From contig CAVENX010000020.1 in the NCBI GenBank assembly GCA_963617275.1, positions 1 through 64,000 on the forward strand: DNA of 64,000 nt, in the 5' to 3' direction. Shown here piece by piece: positions 1-7,791 of the stretch (position 1 is the stretch's first letter; each line of letters starts with the position of its first letter). Source of the DNA: Limivicinus sp963617275 (GTDB taxonomy: Bacteria; Bacillota; Clostridia; Oscillospirales; Oscillospiraceae). The position numbers and the translations under genes were made by a program. The notes beneath the pieces were generated by a model. The model ran no database searches, had not been told where the DNA came from, and was given only the letters and a program-made list of their open reading frames with translations.

Positions 1-64
1 GTGTCTAAGCAGCTTCATTTTAAAGGATTTTTCTGTTATGCTCTACTCTTATTTTCCCATCATG

Positions 65-111
65 CTAAAAGTTGGAGCCCCCGGGCTTACCCGCACACCC
101 CCAACTTTTAG
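65..111. repeat. Intergenic hairpin, family copy A
   Basis: Perfect 11-bp arms (65-75 and 101-111) enclose a C-rich loop. The sequence resembles hairpins at 39088-39136 and 63845-63910: each has an AAGTTGG-type left arm, a TTACCC or TATACCCC stretch before the right arm, and a TTTA-ACC tail. The rest of 1-249 shows no gene I can support; the gene upstream lies outside the window. It could be the terminator of that gene or a member of a small dispersed repeat family. Confidence 0.6.
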
Positions 112-249
112 TTTACAACCACGATTTTTTTCAATTAAAAGACCTCTGCCGGGAAAATACGAGCAAGGAACTTTGACTATAAAAACACCACTTTCTTTAT
201 TCCGGAGAGTGTGATAAAATAATTCAAAAAAATTTAAGAGGTAAGCCGC

Positions 250-1470
250 TTGAAAACACAAAGAGATTTTCCAAAATATATTATAAGCGCAAAGGGTACA
301 CGATGGGTGGAACAGGGACACCCGTGGATATATGAGGCGGAGGTCGTGTCCGGCGATACGCAGGCGGAAAATGGCTGCCTTGTTGACGCTGTCAGCGAAA
401 AGGGGAAGTATCTCGGCACGGGTTTTTTAAGCAAAAAAAGCAAAATAAGGATAAGACTTGTTTCAAGAAACGCCAACGACCGGTTTGACGCGGATTTCTG
501 GAGAAGAAGAATAAAATACGCATGGGATTACAGAAAAACCGTCATGGGCGCGGACATTGGCTGCTGCCGTGTGATTTTTGGCGAGGCGGACGGCTTTCCG
601 GGGCTTACTGTAGACAGATTTTCGGATATTCTTTCCGTTCAGACGCTTTCGGCAGGCATGGAAAAAATCAAGGATATAGTTTTTCCGCTGCTGCTTGAGG
701 TCCTGCGCGGAGACGGGCAGGATATCAACGGTATTTTTGAACGGAACGACGCCGCGATACGCACTCTTGAAGGGCTTGGGCAGTATCGCGGCTGGTACGG
801 TGAAGGGCACCCAGATTCCGCTGTGACTGAAATATGCGAAAACGGGATAAGATACCTTGTTGACGTTGAAAACGGGCAGAAAACCGGCTTTTTCCTTGAT
901 CAGAAATATAACCGCCTTGCCGTTGCAAGGCTTGCACAGGGGAAAAGAGTGCTTGACTGCTTTACACATACAGGCTCCTTTGCGCTCAACGCTGCAATGG
1001 GTGGGGCGGAGCATGTGACGGCGGTGGATATTTCCGAAAGCGCCGTTGAGATGGCAAGGGCAAACGCGGCGAGAAACGGCCTTGCCGACCGGATGGATTT
1101 TATCGCGGCAGATGTTTTTGAAATGCTTCCCGAACTTGAGAGAAGCGGCAAAAAGCCGTATGATTTCATTATACTCGATCCTCCCGCGTTTACCAAATCG
1201 AGAAAGACTGTTGATAACGCACAGCGCGGCTATAAGGAGATAAATTACAGGGCGCTTAAGCTTTTGCCGAGGGGCGGATATTTTGCAACGGCCTCGTGCA
1301 GCCATTTTATGCCTAACGAGCTTTTTGTAAAAATGCTCAGATCTGCGGCTGCGGATGCGGGGGTGGAGCTGAAGCAGATAGAGGCGCGTCAGCAGGCACC
1401 GGATCACCCCATTCTCTGGAACGTCCCTGAAACGGACTATCTCAAATTCTATATCTTTCAGGTGGTTTGA
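250..1470 (+). CDS. Class I SAM-dependent rRNA methyltransferase, RlmI/PUA type
   Basis: Probable 23S rRNA cytosine-5 methyltransferase acting in the cytoplasm. An N-terminal PUA-like RNA-binding domain (about residues 1-75, with GHPWIY) is followed by a linker with the family motif NGQKTGFF (about 207-214). The Rossmann domain has SAM motif I LDCFTHTGSF (about 234-243), the motif DPPAF (about 310) and a late Cys in TASCSH, the likely catalytic cysteine. The 406-residue length is close to the usual 390-400. The TTG start follows AAGAGGT, and no in-frame ATG fits better. It is monocistronic and ends at a hairpin terminator. The family is secure; the exact target nucleotide is inferred. Confidence 0.9.
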   Translation: MKTQRDFPKYIISAKGTRWVEQGHPWIYEAEVVSGDTQAENGCLVDAVSEKGKYLGTGFLSKKSKIRIRLVSRNANDRFDADFWRRRIKYAWDYRKTVMGADIGCCRVIFGEADGFPGLTVDRFSDILSVQTLSAGMEKIKDIVFPLLLEVLRGDGQDINGIFERNDAAIRTLEGLGQYRGWYGEGHPDSAVTEICENGIRYLVDVENGQKTGFFLDQKYNRLAVARLAQGKRVLDCFTHTGSFALNAAMGGAEHVTAVDISESAVEMARANAARNGLADRMDFIAADVFEMLPELERSGKKPYDFIILDPPAFTKSRKTVDNAQRGYKEINYRALKLLPRGGYFATASCSHFMPNELFVKMLRSAAADAGVELKQIEARQQAPDHPILWNVPETDYLKFYIFQVV

Positions 1471-1475
1471 ACATG

Positions 1476-1511
1476 AACAGGCGGGCATCTTGTAAGATAC
1501 CCGCCTGTTTT
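1476..1511 (+). terminator. Rho-independent terminator after the rRNA methyltransferase
   Basis: Ten-bp arms (1476-1485 and 1500-1509) surround a second small ATCTT/AAGAT stem. A short T run follows at 1508-1511. It lies between convergent genes. Confidence 0.8.
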
Positions 1512-1560
1512 GCCGAATTCACGAATGTTCCTGCTTCGGCTTTTTGATGAACCTAACCTG

Positions 1561-2811
1561 TCAGTATTGGGAGTATATCGGGAAAAAATTATCCCGGGCG
1601 ATTAATCCTCTGTCGCGCCCGATAACACCGGCGTTTGCGGGCGACTCATATTTATAGCACCATTCGCGTGCCGCGTCATAGGCGTCCTGAGCGCTGCTGC
1701 CAAAGGTGCGCATAAGTGCGTCAAGCCCGTAATATTTTTCAAGCGTAAGCTCGTGCTTAAGGTACTTAAGCTGTGCTTCGACCGTTGTATAGTCGAGGGA
1801 ATTGCTTCTGCACCAGCTTATCAGCTCCTGCTTTCTCTCTCCGAGCCACTGGCAGAGTCCGTAGCTTCCGCTGCTTTCGATATAGCTTCTGAATGAGGAT
1901 TCCTTGTAGATGTTGGCCATAACGCCGCAGGCTGCCGCAGGGGAGTAGCCAAGCTCGTTTATGCAGAAAAAGTATACCGTCTGTTCAATGCACGGATATG
2001 TAAGTTGGACAAGTCTTCCGCTTGAAATAAAACGTTGGCTGACATTATAGATGCACGTTTCAAACAGTGCGCTTTCGCCGGTGGCGCGGGTGAGCACGAT
2101 ACCGAGATGTTCGCCGTCTGCGGAAACGACTATCGCATAATTTTCCGCATTTCCGTTTTCGTCAAACCAGAATATTATATCGCCGGACTGTGCGGCAAGC
2201 GTACCGCCGAAGAGCGCAAGCTCCCCGAGTGAGCAGGAGGGAAACGCGTTGACGTTTGTAAGGTAGCTGTACTGCATCGAGCAGTCGGGGAGCACATCAA
2301 AGGTTCCCGCATCTGTAAGGCCGCTTGCATCGACGCAGTTGAGCAGGAAGCCAATGTTGGCGTTTTCTCCGAAAATGACCGAATCCATAAGATCGGCAGA
2401 AAGATCGTATACCCCGTACTTTGCTATGATGGTACTGTGGACGATTTTTACGAAATCGCTTCTGAGCTCATCATTGCTGAGCGCGCTTATCGGAGAATAG
2501 CGAAGGTATGCGGCCTTCTGACCGACCTCTGCAATGCTGTCTATTTCAGGGGACGGCGTGGGTTCCGGTGTCGGCGCGGGAGACGGAGTCGGCGCGGCTG
2601 TCGGAGAGGGAGAGGGAACAGGTGTGGAGAAAAGCGCCGGGACAGCGGTTTCATCCGGCCTGTTGGCCTCGGCGTCATCGGCGATAGCCTGCATATCGGA
2701 CATTGCGGTTTGCAGAAATTTCGCCGCCGAGTGCGTCCGGGATGTACATGCGCTTAGAGAAAACAGCGCAAAAATAATTATAAGCAGTACCGTTGCACGT
2801 GGTTTTGACAT
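1561..2811 (-). CDS. Lipoprotein with NlpC/P60-like domain and phage-tail-type lysozyme domain
   Basis: A predicted exported peptidoglycan-active lipoprotein. Residues 1-22 form a signal peptide ending in a lipobox (LSACT). A Pro/Thr-rich linker (about 60-92) follows, typical of a wall-spanning spacer. The middle (about 105-260) resembles an NlpC/P60 fold, but where DCSG and a catalytic His are expected one reads VDASG and NYAIV, so it may be inactive. The C-terminal part (about 265-416) matches phage tail lysozyme domains: AACGVMANIYKES with a likely catalytic Glu, then GLCQW. ATG start with GAGGAT upstream. Monocistronic. The C-terminal assignment is firm; the middle domain is tentative. 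Confidence 0.75.
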   Translation of the reverse strand: MSKPRATVLLIIIFALFSLSACTSRTHSAAKFLQTAMSDMQAIADDAEANRPDETAVPALFSTPVPSPSPTAAPTPSPAPTPEPTPSPEIDSIAEVGQKAAYLRYSPISALSNDELRSDFVKIVHSTIIAKYGVYDLSADLMDSVIFGENANIGFLLNCVDASGLTDAGTFDVLPDCSMQYSYLTNVNAFPSCSLGELALFGGTLAAQSGDIIFWFDENGNAENYAIVVSADGEHLGIVLTRATGESALFETCIYNVSQRFISSGRLVQLTYPCIEQTVYFFCINELGYSPAAACGVMANIYKESSFRSYIESSGSYGLCQWLGERKQELISWCRSNSLDYTTVEAQLKYLKHELTLEKYYGLDALMRTFGSSAQDAYDAAREWCYKYESPANAGVIGRDRGLIARDNFFPIYSQY

Positions 2812-3209
2812 AATATATCCTCAGAAAAATTTTTTAATAATTGAAACTGTTGAAAAAGGCTTCGCAGAATTTTTTGCCCGCAGGCAAAAAATAGTTTTGA
2901 TCATTTTCTATGGCGGCGTGTACGCCGGAGAAAATACTGAGTCTGGCGGGAAACGGATCCGTGCCGGTTTTTTCGGGCGGATTTTCGCCCGTACAGCCCT
3001 TTTGTTTAAGAACCTCAATGAGGTTCTTAAACAAGCTAAATAATTATAGCATTGCCGGCAGATAAATGCTTAACTTACTGTAAATTAATTTGCAAGGTTC
3101 GCTCAAGCCGTGGAAGGGTGCAGACGTGAAGAATGTGTGTTTTCCTATTGACCGCCGGCAGGGAAAGGGAATATAATTGCTGTCAGCTTTTGAATGGAGA
3201 AACAGAGAT
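2812..3209. other. 398-bp intergenic region rich in stem-loops
   Basis: No credible gene is visible here. It contains four hairpins: 2870-2891 (9-bp arms), 2914-2927 (6-bp arms), 2974-2991 (CGGGCG/CGCCCG) and the 33-bp palindrome at 3002-3034. None has a clear T run. The region separates divergent genes and could hold operators or a structured RNA. Confidence 0.55.
3002..3034. repeat. 33-bp near-perfect palindrome between divergent genes
   Basis: Sixteen-bp perfect arms (3002-3017 and 3019-3034) around one central base. It has no T run on either strand, so a terminator role is unlikely. It sits about 190 bp upstream of both flanking genes and could be an operator or a cruciform site. Confidence 0.75.
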
Positions 3210-4142
3210 ATGAAAACCGGCAAGTATACAAGGGCGATAGCGGCGGCATTAGGCGTTTATTTCATATGGGGCTTTACATTCCTTGCTTCCGCCGTTGCGC
3301 AGCGCTTTACGACGCCTATGGTGTTTTTGATGTACAGATTTGACGCCGCGGCGCTTTTTATGCTTTTACCTGTTTTGTTCGGCAGGAAGAGCTTGCATCT
3401 TAACACAAAAAAGATTATTCCGCTTATCATAATGGCCATATGCGAACCGGCGGTTTATTTCATCGGTGAGCAGTACGGCATGAAATATACAAACTCATCG
3501 TTCACGGGCATATTTATCTCGATCATCCCGCTGTTTACAATGGTTCTTGCGGCGGTTTTCTTCAACGAAAAGCCCACGCTCCTGCAATGGGTATTCTGCG
3601 TGATAAGCATCTGCGGCGTTATCGCAATAAGCGTTTTTACCTCCGATGCAGGCGGAAATATATCGTTCAGAGGCGTTGTCTGGCTGCTGATAGCCGTTTT
3701 TTCAGCCGGTATATATACTATACTTAATAAGAAGGCGGCGCACGATAACTTCAGCGTATATGAGAGAACCGTGGTCACGCTCCTTGTCGGCGCGGTCTTC
3801 TTCACCTCCGGCGCGATGATCGAAAACGCCGGTGAGCTTGGAAAGCTTATAGCTCCGGCGAAAAACCTTCCGTTTGTTCTCGCGGTTATTTATGTTTCGC
3901 TGTTTGCCTCCGTTATCGGCTATACGTTGTTCAACTACGCCGTGGCGAATGCCCCTGTGGCAAACGTAGTATCCCTTAACAGCCTCGTGACGGTTCTGTC
4001 CGTCGCGGCGGGAGTTATTTTCCTTGATGAGCCGTTTTCCGTCAAGGCTGCTATCGCAATGGCGGTCGTTATCATAGGTATATGGGGCATCCAGAAGTTT
4101 ACGCGAAAAGAAGAAATTCCCGAAACGGCAAATACCGATTGA
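3210..4142 (+). CDS. EamA/DMT-family transporter
   Basis: An inner-membrane drug/metabolite transporter, probably exporting a small metabolite or amino acid. The 310 residues show about ten hydrophobic helices arranged as two EamA repeats. The first contains YFIWGFTFL; the second contains IYVSLFASVIGYTLFNYA and the characteristic LNSLVTVLSV and FLDEPFS stretches near the end. I chose the ATG at 3210, preceded by GGAGA at a suitable distance, over an upstream TTG at 3177. The gene stands alone and ends at a strong terminator. The substrate cannot be read from the sequence. Confidence 0.9.
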   Translation: MKTGKYTRAIAAALGVYFIWGFTFLASAVAQRFTTPMVFLMYRFDAAALFMLLPVLFGRKSLHLNTKKIIPLIIMAICEPAVYFIGEQYGMKYTNSSFTGIFISIIPLFTMVLAAVFFNEKPTLLQWVFCVISICGVIAISVFTSDAGGNISFRGVVWLLIAVFSAGIYTILNKKAAHDNFSVYERTVVTLLVGAVFFTSGAMIENAGELGKLIAPAKNLPFVLAVIYVSLFASVIGYTLFNYAVANAPVANVVSLNSLVTVLSVAAGVIFLDEPFSVKAAIAMAVVIIGIWGIQKFTRKEEIPETANTD

Positions 4143-4157
4143 GCATACGCTTATTTG

Positions 4158-4195
4158 CACCCTTGGAAGTTAAAGACTTTCAGGGGTGTTTTTTT
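4158..4195 (+). terminator. Strong terminator after the DMT transporter
   Basis: A 13-bp stem (4158-4170 with 4176-4188, two G-U pairs) with a five-base loop, followed by seven T (4189-4195). It insulates the surface cluster downstream. Confidence 0.9.
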
Positions 4196-4279
4196 ATGCT
4201 CTCCGACCGCGGGACATTTTTATCTCATGCAGCAAGCCGGTTTGATTTTAAAAAATCTCGGGAACCTTTGCGGAAACTA

Positions 4280-4308
4280 TTGACAATTTGGGCAAATGAT
4301 GATATACA
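4280..4308 (+). promoter_or_regulatory. Sigma-A-type promoter of the SipW/TasA cluster
   Basis: TTGACA (4280-4285), a 17-bp spacer and TATACA (4303-4308): a near-consensus vegetative promoter. The expected start site, about 4314-4316, falls inside the (AT)10 palindrome that follows. The transcript would have a leader of about 100 nt before the first start codon. Confidence 0.8.
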
Positions 4309-4333
4309 CGATATATATATATATATATATCGT
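4308..4333. repeat. (AT)10 dinucleotide tract inside a perfect 26-bp palindrome
   Basis: Ten uninterrupted AT units (4311-4330) are flanked by ACG and CGT, making the whole block self-complementary. It starts directly at the -10 hexamer and covers the predicted start site. Such tracts can change length by slippage and can extrude cruciforms. Confidence 0.9.
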
Positions 4334-4418
4334 ACTTTCGTATCTGAGCGTAGCCGCAAAGGTCTTTCCCCATACCTGCTATGTGCTTTCGATGCTTTTT
4401 TCTTTGGGAGGTATCGCT

Positions 4419-5069
4419 TTGGCTGATAAAAATAAACAACGTAGAGGATTCGAAGAGGAGCCGCGCCGCGGCATATCCGCGGTGGAGGTCGTGGGGCTTG
4501 TGCTGTGCGTTGTGTTCGCGCTGCTGCTTGCCTGCAACCTTACTATTATAATAAAGGGCGCGATAACGCCGGATACTCCGCCGTCCGTCCTCGGGATAAC
4601 GCCGCTTGCGGTGCAGTCCGGCTCGATGAGCGGCACGGCAAGCGACCATATTGAGATCGGCGATCTTATATTTGTCAAACCCGTCAAGGCAATAGACCTG
4701 CGCGAGGGAGATATTATCGCTTTCAAAGAGGGAAGCATCGTCGTCACGCACCGTATTGTGCGTATTGAGACGGAGGACAACGGCACTCTGAAATTTGTCA
4801 CGAAGGGCGACGCAAATAATGCGGAGGATGCACAGCCCGTTTCCGCCGCCAACCTTGTCGGCAAGTACGCCGGGCGTATCGCGCACGTGGGCGATGTGGC
4901 GCTGTTTGCGCAGAAGCCTGTCGGCATGGCGCTGTTCATCGCCCTCCCGGTACTCTGCTTTGTGCTGTATGACGCTTCTGCCCGCCGCCGCGAAGCCGAA
5001 CGCGAGGCACAGCGCGCCCGCCGCCTCGAGCGGGAGCTGGAGCGCCTGCGGAGAGATTCTTTAACATAA
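4419..5069 (+). CDS. sipW: Signal peptidase I, SipW/ER type (first copy)
   Basis: A membrane endopeptidase that cleaves signal peptides of TasA/CalY-type proteins. The 216-residue product has an N-terminal TM helix (about 22-46), the Ser motif SGSMSG (about 67-72), THRIV with the catalytic His replacing the Lys of ordinary bacterial signal peptidases (about 109), and KGDANN with the likely catalytic Asp (about 129). A second TM helix lies near 167-185, and an unusual Arg/Glu-rich helical tail closes the protein. The start is TTG at 4419, preceded by GGGAGGT; upstream in-frame codons would run through the AT tract. It is first in the surface cluster and precedes a likely substrate. Confidence 0.88.
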   Translation: MADKNKQRRGFEEEPRRGISAVEVVGLVLCVVFALLLACNLTIIIKGAITPDTPPSVLGITPLAVQSGSMSGTASDHIEIGDLIFVKPVKAIDLREGDIIAFKEGSIVVTHRIVRIETEDNGTLKFVTKGDANNAEDAQPVSAANLVGKYAGRIAHVGDVALFAQKPVGMALFIALPVLCFVLYDASARRREAEREAQRARRLERELERLRRDSLT

Positions 5070-5170
5070 TGAGTAACCTAAGTTATCCATCGTACTGCGG
5101 CTTGCCACGGCTGTTGTGCGCGGAGATATATGACCAGGAATTGTGAAGAAAAATCATAGGAGGTCTTTCA

Positions 5171-5866
5171 ATGAAAAAGACTAAATTCATGAGGACAGCT
5201 ATAATCCTTATCGTCCTCACGCTTGTTACGAGCTGCTTTGTCGGCGGAACCTTTGCAAAGTACACGACCAGCGGCAACGCAATGGATCAGGCAAGGGTCG
5301 CGCAGTTCGGCGTGACCGTGACAGGCACCGGCGAGATGTTCAGCAAAACCTACGCACCGGATGACACGACCGTTACCGGCCTTACCTATTCCGTTGAAAG
5401 CAATAATGTCAATAACGTTATCGCTCCGGGTACACGCGGAGATCTGGGCGGCTTCACCATCAGCGGTAAGCCAGAGGTCGCTGTAAAAGTTACCTATGTG
5501 GGATCGCTGATGCTTGGTGGCGATAAGACGCGCTGGAATGTCAACGACAAGTTCTACTGCCCGGTTCAGGTTACCGTCAAGAGCACCGGCGAGTCCGGCG
5601 ACACCATAATAAAGGGCACGGATTATGATACTCCCGAGGCGTTTGAGACTGCTTTTAATGAGGCAGTTGCAGCTTACAGCAAGGAGTATGCTGCCAATAC
5701 CGATCTCAGCACTGTCGGGACGGATTCCATCGCCATTTCTTGGGAGTGGCCGTTTGAAGGAGACGATGCAAAGGACACTGCTCTTGCTGATTTTAACAAA
5801 GGCGGCTATTGGCTTCCTCCTCAGATCACCGTTACCATGACGGCAAGAGTTACTCAGATAGACTGA
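5171..5866 (+). CDS. TasA/CalY-like exported protein with SipW-type signal
   Basis: A probable extracellular fibre or matrix subunit processed by the adjacent SipW. The 231 residues begin with a basic and hydrophobic stretch ending GGTFAKYTTS, followed by DQARVAQFGV: the signal pattern of SipW-dependent proteins. The body is Thr/Val-rich with likely beta strands and contains VIAPGTRGD and ISWEWPF with DTALADF, which recur in the product at 6010. A strong RBS (TAGGAGG) precedes the ATG. Spacing from sipW is 101 bp, and a terminator-like hairpin follows, so this gene may be transcribed more than those downstream. The family is clear; self-assembly is inferred. Confidence 0.82.
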   Translation: MKKTKFMRTAIILIVLTLVTSCFVGGTFAKYTTSGNAMDQARVAQFGVTVTGTGEMFSKTYAPDDTTVTGLTYSVESNNVNNVIAPGTRGDLGGFTISGKPEVAVKVTYVGSLMLGGDKTRWNVNDKFYCPVQVTVKSTGESGDTIIKGTDYDTPEAFETAFNEAVAAYSKEYAANTDLSTVGTDSIAISWEWPFEGDDAKDTALADFNKGGYWLPPQITVTMTARVTQID

Positions 5867-5888
5867 GAAAAGAGATACATAGTTTTTA

Positions 5889-5936
5889 CCCCTGCCCCGT
5901 CCATTGTGGCGGGGTGGGGCAGGGGAAAATTTTTTT
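5889..5936 (+). terminator. G/C-rich hairpin with T run inside the surface cluster
   Basis: Ten-bp arms (5889-5898 and 5916-5925), then AAAA and a T run (5929-5936). Competing CCCC/GGGG pairing (with 5911-5914) is possible. It may terminate or attenuate transcription between the first SipW-substrate pair and the rest. Confidence 0.8.
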
Positions 5937-6009
5937 GCCTGAGCTGATATCAGCGCGCTTGTATACAGCGCCTTGATCTGAACTCAGGAGATTACCCGGA
6001 GGGAGAAGT

Positions 6010-6795
6010 ATGACAGAAATAATGCGTTTTACAGATAACAGCAGGCGGCGGATAATTCCGGCGCTGTTGGTGCTCATGGTGCTGACGGCGTTGACGATGC
6101 CGTTGGCGCTCAATCCTACATGGGCGGCGCCCGGCGGTGTACCTGACCGCGTCCTCACGTACAGTCTCAACCGCCTTACGTGGGACAGCGCGGCGTCCAT
6201 TCGCCCCGACGGCTCGGCGGAGCTGTCCCTGTTCTCGGCAAATTATCCGAACGTCGTCTCGTCAGACGGGGCAAAAGTCGTCGCCCCGGGTACGGACGGC
6301 TATAACACCGTGCGCCTCAAGAACAACATCGGCGGCACGATAAAGTTTACCGCTGTGCTGTATGCGATAAAGAGCAATCCTGCCCTGCCGGTCAAAACGG
6401 CGCTCTCCGGCACGAATCTCACCGATACAACGGTGTATTCTCTTCCAATCGGCGTGGACAGGAGTAATGTTATCCGCGCCGTATCCGGTTCCGTCCGGGG
6501 CTTCGGTCTGCAGGATTTTGATATTTCGTGGCTGTGGAATTATTATGTAGGAGATGCGCAGGACCGCACGGATACCGCTCTCGGCGATGCCGCGGCGCAC
6601 GGGCTTTCGACCCTCGGCTCGGCGGACAATATTACCGTGGGGCTGTATATTGTCGTTGAAGACAACAATACCTATTACTATCCCAAAACCGGAGACGACA
6701 CGCCCATAGCGCTCTATGCCGGCCTTATGACTGCCGCCGCTGCCGGCACTGCCGTTAGTGTCATAGTGTACAGGAAGAGAAAACATGCGGAGTAA
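6010..6795 (+). CDS. TasA-like surface protein with sortase-type PKTG anchor
   Basis: The 261-residue product has an N-terminal hydrophobic segment (about 15-36) and a Thr-rich body sharing VAPGTDGY, ISWLWNY and DTALGDA with the 5171 protein, so I read it as a TasA/CalY-fold paralogue. The C-terminus has YYPKTGDD, a hydrophobic helix and RKRKH, which is the layout of a sortase signal with PKTG in place of canonical LPxTG. This suggests a wall-anchored member that could tether a fibre. No sortase gene lies in the window. The ATG follows CGGAGGGAG. Its last 11 bases overlap the second sipW, implying coupled translation. Confidence 0.75.
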   Translation: MTEIMRFTDNSRRRIIPALLVLMVLTALTMPLALNPTWAAPGGVPDRVLTYSLNRLTWDSAASIRPDGSAELSLFSANYPNVVSSDGAKVVAPGTDGYNTVRLKNNIGGTIKFTAVLYAIKSNPALPVKTALSGTNLTDTTVYSLPIGVDRSNVIRAVSGSVRGFGLQDFDISWLWNYYVGDAQDRTDTALGDAAAHGLSTLGSADNITVGLYIVVEDNNTYYYPKTGDDTPIALYAGLMTAAAAGTAVSVIVYRKRKHAE

Positions 6796-7315
6796 GATAC
6801 TCCGTCTGTTCTCGGCGCTGCTTACAGCCGCCCTTGCGCTGCTGCTTGCGGCAAATGTTTATGTTATCGCCGCCCGTGCTGTGACCGGTGAGGAGCAGCC
6901 GGCGGTACTCGGCTTTACCGCTGCGGTCGTTGTCACGGGCAGTATGTCCCCTTCGATAGAACCGGGCGACCTTGTCATCTGCCGCCGCGCTGCGGAGTAC
7001 GGCACAGGTGATGTGATAATGTTCCGCTCCGGCGCATCGCTTGTTACGCACCGCATAGTCGGCGATACGCCCGACGGCTTTACCACGCGGGGCGATGCGA
7101 ACAATGTCGCCGATATTGAACCCGTACAGCATGGAGCGATCATTGGAAAGGTCGTTTTCACCGTACCGCGCATCGGCCTTTTTATTGAAAAACTCAGAAC
7201 GCCCCTCGGCATGACTGTGCTCGTGCTGATCGGCTTCGCGCTTATAGAGCTTCCCCGCGTATTTGATAAGCCGGGGGAGAACAAGGAGGTTTACCATGGA
7301 AAACACTCGGAATAA
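6785..7315 (+). CDS. sipW: Signal peptidase I, SipW/ER type (second copy)
   Basis: A second SipW-type membrane peptidase of 176 residues. One N-terminal TM helix precedes TGSMSP (catalytic Ser, about 55), VTHRIVG (catalytic His, about 95) and TRGDANN (likely catalytic Asp, about 108). A C-terminal hydrophobic helix spans about 137-155. It lacks the charged tail of the first copy and is clearly diverged from it, which suggests division of labour rather than a recent duplicate. The ATG lies inside the end of the preceding gene, and its own end overlaps the next gene by 20 bp, so all three are translationally linked. Confidence 0.87.
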   Translation: MRSKILRLFSALLTAALALLLAANVYVIAARAVTGEEQPAVLGFTAAVVVTGSMSPSIEPGDLVICRRAAEYGTGDVIMFRSGASLVTHRIVGDTPDGFTTRGDANNVADIEPVQHGAIIGKVVFTVPRIGLFIEKLRTPLGMTVLVLIGFALIELPRVFDKPGENKEVYHGKHSE

Positions 7316-7778
7316 GCCTACGCCCCGCCGTCTGCCGCTGGCGGTATATCTTGCGTTTCTGCTGGCTGTGGTACTCGCGTTTACCGGGACGACCGCCGCA
7401 TCGTACAGGACGGAAACAAACGCCGACGACAGCGCAAGAGTTGCCGGGTTTGTTGTAAGCGCGGTTTCGGACGAAAAGGAAATGAACCTTAAAGTCGGGG
7501 AAACGCAGGTAGATAATGAATATTCCTTTACTATAAAGAGTAATTTTGAGGTCGCCGCAAAAGGCAAAATATCTGTGACAGGCGTCCCGGCTGGGGTAAG
7601 TGTCAGTTTTCAAACGCAGTCAAAAGTGTCTGACGGCGCACCTATATATTTTGAAACAGGAGTTTTTCGGTCCGGAGATACTGTTTTCACGCTTGTATTT
7701 GAGCCCACAGATGCAATCACCGAGAATATTGAGCGCGCAAATATAGGTATAGAATTTACAGCGGAGCAAATTGATTGA
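7296..7778 (+). CDS. Small TasA/CalY-like exported protein
   Basis: A 160-residue probable SipW substrate. A basic N-terminus and a hydrophobic segment (about 16-37) end in TTAASYRTE, then DDSARVAGFVVS, the same junction pattern as in the 5171 protein. The mature part is a short beta-rich domain with EYSFTIKSN and a terminal IGIEFTAEQID resembling the end of the larger paralogue (TQID). The start is the ATG at 7296, set by AAGGAGG six bases upstream; an upstream in-frame codon lies within sipW. The gene sits directly behind the second sipW, mirroring the first pair. Confidence 0.8.
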   Translation: MENTRNKPTPRRLPLAVYLAFLLAVVLAFTGTTAASYRTETNADDSARVAGFVVSAVSDEKEMNLKVGETQVDNEYSFTIKSNFEVAAKGKISVTGVPAGVSVSFQTQSKVSDGAPIYFETGVFRSGDTVFTLVFEPTDAITENIERANIGIEFTAEQID

Positions 7779-7791
7779 GAGGTGAGGAAGA

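Noticed and set aside
463..1488. Long minus-strand frame opposite the rRNA methyltransferase
   Set aside because: No RBS and no protein-like motif; the plus strand has complete methyltransferase motifs.
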